From: Brachybacterium sp042666875 | GTDB taxonomy: Bacteria; Actinomycetota; Actinomycetes; Actinomycetales; Dermabacteraceae | Length of the DNA stretch: 64,000 nucleotides | Reading direction: 5' to 3' | Assembly: GCF_042666875.1 (NCBI RefSeq) | Contig: NZ_JBHTCX010000011.1 | Location: forward strand, 1 to 64,000 | Part shown: positions 8,990-16,678 of the stretch, piece by piece | How the letters are laid out: every line of letters starts with the position of its first letter | Numbering within the stretch: position 1 is the stretch's first letter | Notes under the pieces: model-generated | Databases searched by the model: none | What the model saw: only the letters and a program-made list of their open reading frames with translations | What the model was told of the DNA's origin: nothing | Program-made: the position numbers and the translations under genes

Positions 8990-9922
8990 TCAGCCGAGCG
9001 CGCCGGCGATGACGCCGTTGGCCCGGTGCAGCGAGATCGCGAGATCGGCGCGGCTGACGGACTTCTCTCCCGCCCAGACATCCTCCGCGAGAGAGGCGGG
9101 CACCATGCCCGCTGCCTCGAGCCAGGCCACATCGCGGAGCGTCGAGGCCGATTCCGGAGCTTCCGGCGCCTCCGGCGCCTCGGGCAGCGATGTCGCGGCC
9201 GACGGATCCCACGTTGCTCCGTATCCGGCCAGGGCCGGGCGCAGCAGTGCCGCCAGCATCCCGGCGACGCAATCGCGGGTGGCGTCCTCCTCAGGGCGGA
9301 CGCGCAGGTCGGGGTCGCCCCACACGGCGCCGCGGCCGTGCAGCCACAGCAGCGCGGTGGCGATCTCGACGTCGTCCCCGAGGTCGGTGATCAGCGCCGG
9401 CGCGGTCTCCCGCGGCACGGCCGGGGCCCCGGCGAATCGGTGCAGGGCCAGGGCCACGGCGCCGCGGGTGAGCACAGCATCGGGGGAGTAGGCGCCGCTG
9501 TCATCGGCGGGCTGGACGCCGGTCTCGTCGGCCCAGCGCATCGCCTCCAGGCCGGGCGCGTCATCGGGAACATCGGTGAACGGGCTGGTGACCGGCGCGT
9601 TGCCGGCTCCGGCGCCTGCGGAGGCCGAGGTGGCTCCGCCTGCGGTCCGGCTCAGCAGTGCCCCGGCGGTCACCGAGCTGCCGATGGCCGCCGCCGCGGT
9701 GCCGGCGACCAGGAAGGCCCGGCGGCGCAGGTCGCGGCGGGGAGCGGCGCCCCGGACCACCGTGGACTCCGCAGGTGTGATGGTGGCGGGCGGAGAGGTC
9801 GGGACCGGCTCGGGCAGGAGGTCGGCGGGGGCATGAGTCGATGCCGCAGCGGCGGAGGCGTCGCTGGGGGCCGGGCGGGGCCCCCGGTCCTGCCGCAGGC
9901 GCGGGGCAGGCGGTCGTCTCAC
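8990..9922 (-). CDS. S-layer-homology-domain surface protein
   Basis: 310 residues. An N-terminal Pro/Ala-rich cytoplasmic segment is followed by a basic RRRAFLVAG plus hydrophobic stretch near residues 50-75 (signal anchor or Tat-like signal), then three SLH-type repeats: FTDVPDDA...YSPDAVLTRGAVALALHRF, ITDLGDDVEI...RVRPEEDATRD, and LRDVAWLEAAGM...SVSRADLAISLHRAN. SLH domains bind cell-wall polymers. The start is set by the upstream gene: GTG 9922 overlaps its TGA stop (GTGA), indicating translational coupling. An imperfect GAP/EAPEAPEAP repeat lies between repeats two and three. Confidence 0.75.
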   Translation of the reverse strand: MRRPPAPRLRQDRGPRPAPSDASAAAASTHAPADLLPEPVPTSPPATITPAESTVVRGAAPRRDLRRRAFLVAGTAAAAIGSSVTAGALLSRTAGGATSASAGAGAGNAPVTSPFTDVPDDAPGLEAMRWADETGVQPADDSGAYSPDAVLTRGAVALALHRFAGAPAVPRETAPALITDLGDDVEIATALLWLHGRGAVWGDPDLRVRPEEDATRDCVAGMLAALLRPALAGYGATWDPSAATSLPEAPEAPEAPESASTLRDVAWLEAAGMVPASLAEDVWAGEKSVSRADLAISLHRANGVIAGALG

Positions 9923-10881
9923 AGCCACTGCAGCTCCCGCATCCGTTGCAGGATCGCCCAGCTCACGGCGAGATTTCCCCAGCCGTTGAGGTGGATGCCA
10001 TCGGGTGCGCGGAGCTCCGGCGGGGCCACGTACATCTCGAGCGCACCCTGAGTGCCCGCCTGCTCGAGCAGGCCCAGCGGGGCCAGCGGCGGGCAGCACA
10101 GGCCCTCGGCCGAGGTGAGGAGCGTGGCGAGGTCGAGGAAGTGGTCGCCGTAGCGGCGCTGCTGCTCCTCGTTGACGGCGAGCACCGCCTCGGCCGTGTC
10201 CGAGCCGACCGGATCGTAGGCCGTCGGCCACTGTCCCAGCACCAGGGTGTCGTGCTCGGGATCGTCGGCGGCGTCCCACATCCGCTGGGTGTCCTCGAGG
10301 ACCGCGTCGACGTCGAGAATGTTGTTCTTGCCCATCCACAGCACCTGGCGGGATCCGGCGGCCACTTCGGCGAGGGAAGAGGTGAAGACGCCATCGGTGA
10401 CCGGAGAGGTCGGATCCTCGGGCGTGAAGAACCAGGTGCCGCTCGAGCCGTCGAGCTCTCCCGGCACGCCGTCGACCGTGCCCGGGATGCGCAGCGGCCC
10501 GGCCGGGGCGAGCCCGGAATCGAGCTCGGCGCGCACGCGTCCCGTCCCGGCTTCGGGGCTGCTGACGCAGGCCAGCCGCGGGGTGTCCAGGCCCCGCATC
10601 AGCAGGGTGTGCGGGGACCTGGTGGCGCCGACCCCGAAGCAGTGGACGCTCGCGGGCGCGGCAGCCAGCGCCAGGTGCTCGTGGATCCGGACGGTCAGCG
10701 GCGTGCCCTCGTAGCCGCGCTCGGAACTCATCGAGGACGAGCCCCACAGCGTCAACGGGCGCGTGGTCTCCGGCGCGAGCAGATGGCGGGAGGCCTCGGT
10801 GCCGGGAGCGGACTGGTGAGGCTTCGCGGGGAGGGGTGCGGCAGGCGCGGCCGGTACGGCGGCGATCTGCGGCGCGGGCAT
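9919..10881 (-). CDS. SGNH/GDSL-like hydrolase
   Basis: 320 residues. SGNH blocks are recognisable: block I LWGSSSMSS near residue 46 (nucleophile Ser), a GKNN of block III with the Asn, and block V DGIHLNGWGN near the C-terminus giving Asp and His. Such enzymes are esterases or deacetylases, often acting on polysaccharides. No classical signal peptide is obvious; the first 45 residues are Pro/Ala-rich. ATG 10881 is preceded by GGAGGA at 8 bases, which decides against ATG 10926. The stop overlaps the SLH gene start by four bases, so both products are probably made together, suggesting a cell-envelope role. Substrate unknown. Confidence 0.72.
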   Translation of the reverse strand: MPAPQIAAVPAAPAAPLPAKPHQSAPGTEASRHLLAPETTRPLTLWGSSSMSSERGYEGTPLTVRIHEHLALAAAPASVHCFGVGATRSPHTLLMRGLDTPRLACVSSPEAGTGRVRAELDSGLAPAGPLRIPGTVDGVPGELDGSSGTWFFTPEDPTSPVTDGVFTSSLAEVAAGSRQVLWMGKNNILDVDAVLEDTQRMWDAADDPEHDTLVLGQWPTAYDPVGSDTAEAVLAVNEEQQRRYGDHFLDLATLLTSAEGLCCPPLAPLGLLEQAGTQGALEMYVAPPELRAPDGIHLNGWGNLAVSWAILQRMRELQWL

Positions 10882-11099
10882 CGCGGTCCTCCGAAGGCGG
10901 TGCTGAGCGAGCGCCCCGATCAGCACCCGCGGACCTTCACCTTACGGGAGAAACGGTCATCCCGGCAGGGGTCGGCGGTGTGATCCGGCCGGGAGCCGAC
11001 GATGCCGCGGAGGCGCGTGCCGAGGCGGCTCGGACGGTGCGGCTCGGACGTGTGGCCAGGCCGGGCCGTGGAGGCGGCGAGCCGGGGCCCTCGACAGCG

Positions 11100-12167
11100 T
11101 CAGGTGACGGGGTCGCCGGTCACCGGCCCCTCCGTATTCGGCTTCCACCCCAGGTCAGGGGCGACATGCTGAGCGAAGCTCTCCAGGATGTGCAGGTTCA
11201 GCTCGACGCCCGCCTGCGAGGGGATCGTGAGCATCAGGGTGTCCGCGGACTGCACGGCGGCATCGGCCTTCAGCTCCTCGATCAGCTGATCCGGCTCGCC
11301 GACGAACGTGCGGCCGAAGGTGGAGCGGTGCCCGTCGATGATGCCGATCTGATCGGCACCGTCCCCGGGGCGCATGCCGAACATCAGCCGGTCCTGGTCG
11401 GTGACGACGGGGAAGACGCTGCGGGAGACGGAGACGCGGGGTGCGTGAGTGTGGCCGGCGGCGCGGAAGGCAGTGCGGAACCGCTCGATCTGCTCGGCCT
11501 GGAGGTCGGCGAACTGGGCACCGGTGGCCTCGGTCAGCAGTGTGGAGCTCATGAGGTTCAGGCCCTGGCGGCCGACGTTCTCCGCACTGTCCCGGGAGCC
11601 GGCGCCCCACCAGATGCGGCGGACCAGATCCGGGGAGTAGGGCTCGAGCCGCAGATCGGCGCCGGGGGTGACCGGGGCGCCATAGGGCTGCTGGGCGGCG
11701 CGGGCCATCGGTTCGCCCTGGATGGCCTGCATGAACAGGTCGAACTTCTCGCGGGCGATGTCCGCACCGCGCGGGTCGGTGGACCCGGTGTAGCCGAAGG
11801 CCTCCCAGCCGCGGTCGGCCGGTTCGGGGCTGCCTCGCGAGACGCCGAGCGCGACCCGGCCGTCGGCGATCAGGTCGAGAGCCGCCGCCTCCTCGGCGAG
11901 GTACAGCGGGTTCTCGTAGCGCATGTCGATCACGCCGGTGCCCACCTCGATCCGCTGCGTGCGGGCGGCGACCGCCGAGAGCAGGGGCATGGGGGAGGCG
12001 GACTGCGGGGCGAAATGGTGGACCCGGAAGTAGGCACCGTTGACGCCCAGCTCGTCGGCGCCGACGGAGATGTCGATCGCGTCGTGGAGCATCTGGCGGG
12101 CGTCGAGGCCGCCCGCACCGGGGCCGTTGCCGTAGTGGCCGAAGCTGAGGAATCCGAAGGCTCGCAT
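11100..12167 (-). CDS. LLM-class flavin-dependent oxidoreductase
   Basis: Bacterial-luciferase-like monooxygenase fold (TIM barrel using F420 or FMN). 355 residues; MRAFGFLSFGHYG at the N-terminus, YFRVHHFA near residue 47, RIEVGTGVIDMRYENPLYLAEEAAALDLIADGR-type core (split here: RIEVGTGVIDMR and ADGRVALGVSRGS) is typical of the family. The substrate cannot be deduced. It stands alone between the SGNH gene and the VOC gene, with gaps of about 220 and 85 bases. Confidence 0.85.
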   Translation of the reverse strand: MRAFGFLSFGHYGNGPGAGGLDARQMLHDAIDISVGADELGVNGAYFRVHHFAPQSASPMPLLSAVAARTQRIEVGTGVIDMRYENPLYLAEEAAALDLIADGRVALGVSRGSPEPADRGWEAFGYTGSTDPRGADIAREKFDLFMQAIQGEPMARAAQQPYGAPVTPGADLRLEPYSPDLVRRIWWGAGSRDSAENVGRQGLNLMSSTLLTEATGAQFADLQAEQIERFRTAFRAAGHTHAPRVSVSRSVFPVVTDQDRLMFGMRPGDGADQIGIIDGHRSTFGRTFVGEPDQLIEELKADAAVQSADTLMLTIPSQAGVELNLHILESFAQHVAPDLGWKPNTEGPVTGDPVT

Positions 12168-12252
12168 GATGGCTCCAACGCTAGGCGGTTATTGAATGTT
12201 CCACAACCCGTGGGGGTGGGGGCAGTCATGGTCGGGACCGCGGGCCCGGTCC

Positions 12253-12696
12253 TCAGCCCTCCTGCTGCTCGCCGACCACGATCGCCCACAGCACGCCGAA
12301 GCGATCCTTGACCTGTCCGTAGTGGTCACCCCACGGCGCGGGCTCGAACGGCATGACCAGCTCGGCACCCGTCGAGGTGAGCTTCTCGATCAGGGCCCGG
12401 CCCTGGCCGACCGACTCCAGGCCGATCAGGTACGAGTACACGTCCGACTCCAGCGGGGGCAGCTCCTCGCCGGGTGCGGTGAGGGCGTCGCCGCCGGCCA
12501 GGGTGACCAGACCGCCGTGCAGCTGTGCGTGCGCGATCGAAGCCGGCGGCGGGGTGAACGGGAAGCCCGACAGGTCCGGGAAATCGTCGTAGGTCATGAT
12601 CTGGAGCTCGCCGCCGAACACCTCGCGGTAGTACTCGAAGGCCTCGCCGGCGTTCCCGGGGAAGGTGATGTAGGGGCTGAACTGCGGAGCTGCCAT
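12253..12696 (-). CDS. VOC-family (PhnB-like glyoxalase/bleomycin-resistance fold) protein
   Basis: 147 residues with the PhnB-type start QFSPYITFPGNAGEAFEYYREVFGG and further VOC strands HAQLHGG, YSYLIGLES and MPFEPAPWGDHYGQVKDRFG. Members bind metal and small molecules; many are of unknown function. GGGAGAG precedes the ATG at a normal distance. Next to the LLM oxidoreductase on the same strand but 85 bases apart; a functional link is only possible, not shown. Confidence 0.85.
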   Translation of the reverse strand: MAAPQFSPYITFPGNAGEAFEYYREVFGGELQIMTYDDFPDLSGFPFTPPPASIAHAQLHGGLVTLAGGDALTAPGEELPPLESDVYSYLIGLESVGQGRALIEKLTSTGAELVMPFEPAPWGDHYGQVKDRFGVLWAIVVGEQQEG

Positions 12697-12948
12697 GGCG
12701 ATCTCTCCCGGACGTCTCGTGCCTCATCTGGCGGGGCGGCGCCTGCGCTGCGGTGCGCGGCCGTGTTCAGTGTGGCACGGGGTCGTGACGGAGCCCAGGG
12801 TGACCAGGCGGGCGAATGCAGGGCGCCTCTCACCGTCTTCGTGACCATGAGTGGGATCCCGTTCGAGTCTGCCGCGTCATCGGCACGGCAGCTCGAATGG
12901 CGTCCCGCTGCCGGTCAGGGTTCAGACCTGGATGACGTCCCCGCGGCC

Positions 12949-13002
12949 CAACGGCCGCGTTCGAGGGGCACCATTGTCGGGCAACGGCCGCGTTCGAGGG
13001 GC
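12949..13002. repeat. Two 21-bp direct repeats, 33-bp period
   Basis: Identical 21-base copies lie at 12949-12969 and 12982-13002; the core reads ACGGCCGCGTTCGAGGGG. They are flanked on both sides by ATGACGTCC (about 12932 and 13009). They sit in the 350-base gap 12697-13045 between two minus-strand genes, in which I see no convincing gene, so this looks like an intergenic repeat element rather than coding sequence. Confidence 0.7.
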
Positions 13003-13045
13003 GCGCCATGACGTCCACTGGACAACGGCAGCGCAACCTAGTGGG

Positions 13046-13843
13046 TCAGGCTGTCGGATCGGCCCGCAACAGGCCGCCGTGAATCAGGTGCGCACGCTTG
13101 GCGCGAGGCACGCGATGGTCGTGGCGGCGAATCATCATCAGCACGGAACGGAGTGTGTCGTCCCAGGCATTGATGACCTGCTCGTACGTCAGCCTCACGA
13201 CGGTGTACCCAAGGCGCTTCGCAGCCAGATCTCGCTCGCGATCCTGGCGGTACTTCTCGGGATCGGCGTGGTACGCCAGGCTGTCGCACTCGATGATGAG
13301 CTTCTCTCCGATCAAGAGATCGACCCGACCCACCCCGGGGATCCGGACCTGAGACCGAGTGGCGATTCCTCGCCTCTCCAGCGATCGGCGAACAATCGTC
13401 TCGGTCCCGGATTCGGAGCCGGCGTTCACCGGGAAGATGGCCTGCCGATCGAGAATAGAGAGCGACCTGCTGGCCTCGGAGGCGTCCGCGGCTGTGATCA
13501 GCCCTCGGTTCATTCCGGACTCGAGGACCACTGCCGCGAAGTCGGCACTCAAGCAGTGCAACGCGTGTTCGATGGCTACCGGCAGGGGCAGAACAGGGTG
13601 GTCGTCCGGCCAAGCGCGCACGACGGGGCGATGCAGCACGACGCCCGCCACGGAGTCGCGATCGGAGCCCTGGGGGCCCAGGCGGCGGCGTGCCTCGTGG
13701 GCGCCGGGTACCGGTGGTACCCAGAATCCGTAGAGCTCCAGAGCGTCGACGCACGTCACTCGATGTCCGCGCCGCAGCGCATGAACGACAGTGTCAGGAG
13801 TCGCCGATGTTCCGTAGAAACCTGGGCCCAGCCGCCTGAGCAT
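13046..13843 (-). CDS. DUF559-domain protein (PD-(D/E)XK fold), N-terminus uncertain
   Basis: From ATG 13843, 265 residues: an AbiEi-like region (HALRRGHRVTCVDALELYGFW) and a C-terminal DUF559 endonuclease-fold domain with VGRVDLLIGEKLIIECDS (Asp and Glu of the active site), YHADPEKYRQDRERD and AAKRLGYTVVRLT. Family members are probably Vsr/type II-like nucleases of unknown target. The frame stays open about 45 codons upstream and encodes EAAGIHRREIENLVRGG, which looks like the normal N-terminal helix-turn-helix of this family, yet no ATG, GTG or TTG exists there before a TGA. Either a rare CTG start is used or the 5' end is broken. Single-gene unit. Confidence 0.7.
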   Translation of the reverse strand: MLRRLGPGFYGTSATPDTVVHALRRGHRVTCVDALELYGFWVPPVPGAHEARRRLGPQGSDRDSVAGVVLHRPVVRAWPDDHPVLPLPVAIEHALHCLSADFAAVVLESGMNRGLITAADASEASRSLSILDRQAIFPVNAGSESGTETIVRRSLERRGIATRSQVRIPGVGRVDLLIGEKLIIECDSLAYHADPEKYRQDRERDLAAKRLGYTVVRLTYEQVINAWDDTLRSVLMMIRRHDHRVPRAKRAHLIHGGLLRADPTA

Positions 13844-13980
13844 CCCGCCCCGAACGAGGTTCTCGATCTCGCGGCGGTGAATCCCTGCAGCCTCGAGTTC
13901 GCGCCGAGCTCGGACGTGGACTTCGGGTGCGCGGGACAGGTGACCATTTCGCCACCTTTTCCGAGGTGACGGCGCCGTGC

Positions 13981-14327
13981 CTCAGGCCAGCCGGACGTGG
14001 GGACGGAGGGTCGTTGTGGAGGAACGCTCGGGGCGGGCCTCGGGTCAGACACATTCTGCTGCCCGACCATCGACGGCTGCCCGCCCATCGACGGCACATC
14101 TGACCACGAACGGGACGTCTGTCGAGGACGCCCTGCCAAAGACAAGCCGCACTCGACTGACGTGCCATTCATGGCCGGGTCGTGGGCTACGGGAACCGGA
14201 TCGCGACCGCGGCGCAGGCCTGCGCACTGTGGGCGCCCTATCGGGATCGGGTCGCGGACCCGCAGATTGTGGGCCTGTGTCATGGACAGGTGTCGTGCTC
14301 CGCGCGGGGAGTCAGCCCGCGGGCGAG
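13981..14327. other. 347-base non-coding gap with imperfect repeats
   Basis: No gene is credible on either strand. Seen: CCATCGACGG twice at 14067-14076 and 14085-14094; two related blocks of about 37 bases on the minus strand (roughly 14181-14217 and 14228-14265, both containing a GCGAnCCGnT core followed by a GCCCAC); and GACGT/ACGTC half-palindromes around 14118. These resemble scattered intergenic repeats, in style like the element at 12949. Confidence 0.5.
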
Positions 14328-14849
14328 TCAGTCCTCGTCGGCCTCGGTGGACTGGGCGGGGCGCTCGCCCAGCTCGCGATCCAGGCGCAGCAGGCCGGAG
14401 CCGTCGTCGCCGATCAGCTTCACGCGGCCGAGGATCTCGGAGACGGTGGCCTCCTCCTCGATCTGCTCGTCGACGAACCAGTTCAGCAGCGGGCGGGAGT
14501 CGTAGTCGCCCTCCTTGTCGGCGCTGCGGTACAGCTCGCGGATCGACTCGGAGACCTTCTGCTCGTGGGCGAGCGCGGCCTCGAAGATCTCCAGCACGGA
14601 CAGGCCGGGCCGCACCTCGGGGGCGTGGATGGTGCCGATGGCCGCGTGGTTGTCGCGGTCCGAGACGTGCTGGATGAACTTGTTGGCGTGGACGATCTCC
14701 TCGTCGGCCTGATGGCGCAGCCATGCGGCGATGCCGGGGAGGTCCTGCTCGTCCGCCTCGATGGCGAGCTGGCGGTAGGAGATGGACGCCGCGAATTCGA
14801 GCGTGATCTGTTCCTGGAACTTCTTCTCAAGGTCATCGGAGAGCTTCAT
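14328..14849 (-). CDS. Ferritin (non-haem, FtnA type)
   Basis: Cytosolic iron-storage protein assembling into 24-mer shells and oxidising Fe(II) at a di-iron centre. 173 residues: EFAASISYRQLA (helix A with the first Glu), ADEEIVHANKFIQHV (E-x2-H ligand pair on helix B), LAHEQKVSESI (helix C) and WFVDEQIEEEATV (helix D Glu). An acidic, disordered C-terminal tail (TEADED) is seen. The gene stands alone. I looked for a DtxR/IdeR box in the 14850-14900 region and found none of good quality. Confidence 0.93.
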   Translation of the reverse strand: MKLSDDLEKKFQEQITLEFAASISYRQLAIEADEQDLPGIAAWLRHQADEEIVHANKFIQHVSDRDNHAAIGTIHAPEVRPGLSVLEIFEAALAHEQKVSESIRELYRSADKEGDYDSRPLLNWFVDEQIEEEATVSEILGRVKLIGDDGSGLLRLDRELGERPAQSTEADED

Positions 14850-14939
14850 GGCGTTGACAATAGACCCGTCCGGCCGCGTTGTCAGCCATGGAAAGACTTG
14901 CCTGACCTCGGAAGACAGGTGCGGGAGAGGGGCTGCTGG

Positions 14940-15086
14940 GATCCGGGGTAGGTGTCGGTGGGGGCGGCTTCGGGCCCCCCGGGGCCGGTGCCGAGGGTGG
15001 CCGCTTCAGGCCCGGGGCCGGTGGTGACCGCTTCTGGACCCTGGGGGCGAGGACCGGCCGGGTCGGCGGCGTGGTGGCCGGCCGCC
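14940..15086. repeat. Degenerate GC-rich tandem repeat downstream of lacI
   Basis: Four imperfect copies of a block containing GGCCGCTTCAGGCCC-like sequence, about 30-40 bases apart. In the minus-strand frame shifted from the LacI gene they would read as repeated Gly-Pro-Glu-Ala, but nothing suggests they are translated. They fill most of the gap between the LacI stop and the ferritin gene. Confidence 0.45.
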
Positions 15087-16136
15087 TCAGGCCCGCAGGT
15101 GCTCGGGAACCGGACCCAGTGACCGCCCGGGCTGGAAGCGGCCGGCGCTGAGTGCGTGCTCGGCGCCGGCGGTCTCGGTGCCCGGCGGGCCCTCGGGCGA
15201 TTCCTGCGCGCGGACCAGCAGCTCCTCCATGCGTGCCACTGCTGTGCGGGCCACGTCGACGACGGGCAGCTGGACGGTGGCGAGGCCGATGAGGTCGAGC
15301 CCGTCGGCCAGCCCGTCGAAGCCGACGGTGCTGACGTCCTCCGGGACGCGCATGCCGCGCGCGCGGGTCGCCCGCAGCAGTTCCAGGGCCACGTAGTCGA
15401 CCGGGCACACGATGCAGCTGAGGCCCTCGTCGCGCGCCGCATCGAGAGCGCGCACCACGCCCTGCTCGACGGGCAGCAGATCGATCGGGACGGTCTCGAC
15501 GCCGAGCTCCCGGCAGTGCTCGATCAGGCTGCGCATGCGCAGGTCGAACACCCGGGAGTACAGCAGGGGAGCGACGAGCACAGCGATCCGCCGGTGGCCC
15601 TTGGCGGCGACCTCCTCGGCGACCATCCGGCCGTGGGCGCGCTCGTCGTAGCTGACCGACTCGATCTGGGGATGATCGTTGGGGCGGCCCACGATCAACA
15701 TCGGCGTCGAGGTGACCGTCTCCAGGAGATCTTCCGCGGAGGTCACGCCGGTGCCCACGAACAGCCCGGCGACCCGCTGACCCATCAGACGGTTCAGCCC
15801 CTGGACCTCGGCAGTGCCGTAGTCGTGGCGGAACGCGGTCACGGAGATCAGCGTGCGACCGGTCGCCTCGACGGCACGGTTCATCTCCGAGTGCAGATGC
15901 CCGTAGGCGGGATTGGTGGCGTCCCGGATCAGCAGGCCGAGCTGGCGGCCGTGGCGCATCGCAAGCCCGCTGGCGACGAGGTTGTGCACGTAGCCCAGGC
16001 GCTTGGCCGCCTCGTGCACCTTGATCAGCGCGTCGGCGGAGACGCGCTCCCCGGCGTTCTGGAACACGCGGGAGACGGTCGAGCGCGAGACGCCCGCGGC
16101 CCGGGCCACGTCCTCCATGGTCGGTGGTCGAGTCAT
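15087..16136 (-). CDS. LacI-family transcriptional regulator (CebR-like operator specificity)
   Basis: 349 residues. The N-terminal LacI helix-turn-helix (TMEDVARAAGVSRSTVSRVF, residues 6-25) and hinge (VHNLVASGLAMR) precede a periplasmic-binding-type sugar-sensing domain (LGLLIRDATNPAYGHL onwards). Divergent from the Ugp-type transporter and phosphodiesterase operon across a 541-base gap that carries two palindromes of the sort LacI proteins bind, so it is very likely the repressor of that operon. No palindrome lies near its own start; the first operator is 272 bases upstream of it. Confidence 0.9.
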   Translation of the reverse strand: MTRPPTMEDVARAAGVSRSTVSRVFQNAGERVSADALIKVHEAAKRLGYVHNLVASGLAMRHGRQLGLLIRDATNPAYGHLHSEMNRAVEATGRTLISVTAFRHDYGTAEVQGLNRLMGQRVAGLFVGTGVTSAEDLLETVTSTPMLIVGRPNDHPQIESVSYDERAHGRMVAEEVAAKGHRRIAVLVAPLLYSRVFDLRMRSLIEHCRELGVETVPIDLLPVEQGVVRALDAARDEGLSCIVCPVDYVALELLRATRARGMRVPEDVSTVGFDGLADGLDLIGLATVQLPVVDVARTAVARMEELLVRAQESPEGPPGTETAGAEHALSAGRFQPGRSLGPVPEHLRA

Positions 16137-16407
16137 GGCCTTGCCTTCCCCCTGTGCTCAGCACGTATCGCGCACTCGGGAAGCTCGGCGTCGGGCCCCG
16201 CTCGGCGGGCGCGATGTATCAGCGCAGGGTAGCGCACCCGGGAGGGTCCGCCCGGGCACGCGGATGACGCCCCGGTGAAGCCTGGGTTCTCGGACAGGTG
16301 GCCAGAACGCTCCGTCGCGGAACTTTCCGTGCACGGGGGGTGAACATCCGAGGAACCGACCGCCCGACGGGCACCCGTCGGGCCCGCCGACCCCGGTGCG
16401 CCGCGTT

Positions 16408-16425
16408 GGTGGGAGCGCTCCCACC
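16408..16425. promoter_or_regulatory. LacI-family operator O1 (CebR-like palindrome)
   Basis: Perfect 18-base palindrome GGTGGGAGCGCTCCCACC. Its core TGGGAGCGCTCCCA is the sequence described for Streptomyces CebR. It lies in the divergent gap between the LacI gene and the transporter operon. The rest of that gap (16137-16664) shows no gene; CTTTACGGT near 16495 is the only promoter-like feature I noticed. Confidence 0.85.
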
Positions 16426-16664
16426 TGCGGGGACAGTCCACGTTCACGAGCGGTTCACCGGGCTCGACGGGCAGTGGCGCGCGGGCCGGGGGCTCTTTAC
16501 GGTGAGGGCCGTCGACGCAGCAGCGCAGTCATCCCGTGCCGGGCATGGCACCAGCGCGGCGGATGCGCCGCACCGTCCCTGGTTCACGCTGACCGCCAGG
16601 TCACGCCGCGACCACCTCTCACGTGAACGTCCGCCCCCGCGGACACCTCCGCCCAACAGGAAGG

Positions 16665-16678
16665 TGGGAGCGCTCCCA
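16665..16678. promoter_or_regulatory. LacI-family operator O2 overlapping RBS and start codon
   Basis: Perfect 14-base palindrome TGGGAGCGCTCCCA whose last A is the first base of the permease ATG, and which directly follows AGGAAGG. Bound repressor would block transcript elongation here, and the same bases as RNA can pair with themselves over the start codon. The centres of O1 and O2 are 255 bases apart, compatible with looping. Confidence 0.85.

Noticed and set aside
14850..14900. DtxR/IdeR box for ferritin
   Set aside because: TTGACAATAGACC there is AT-rich but lacks the AGGnTAnnCT core; not strong enough to report.
14882..15442. A Gly-Pro-Glu-Ala repeat protein in the shifted frame of lacI
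   Set aside because: No start or RBS, and half of it is antisense-like shadow of the LacI effector domain.
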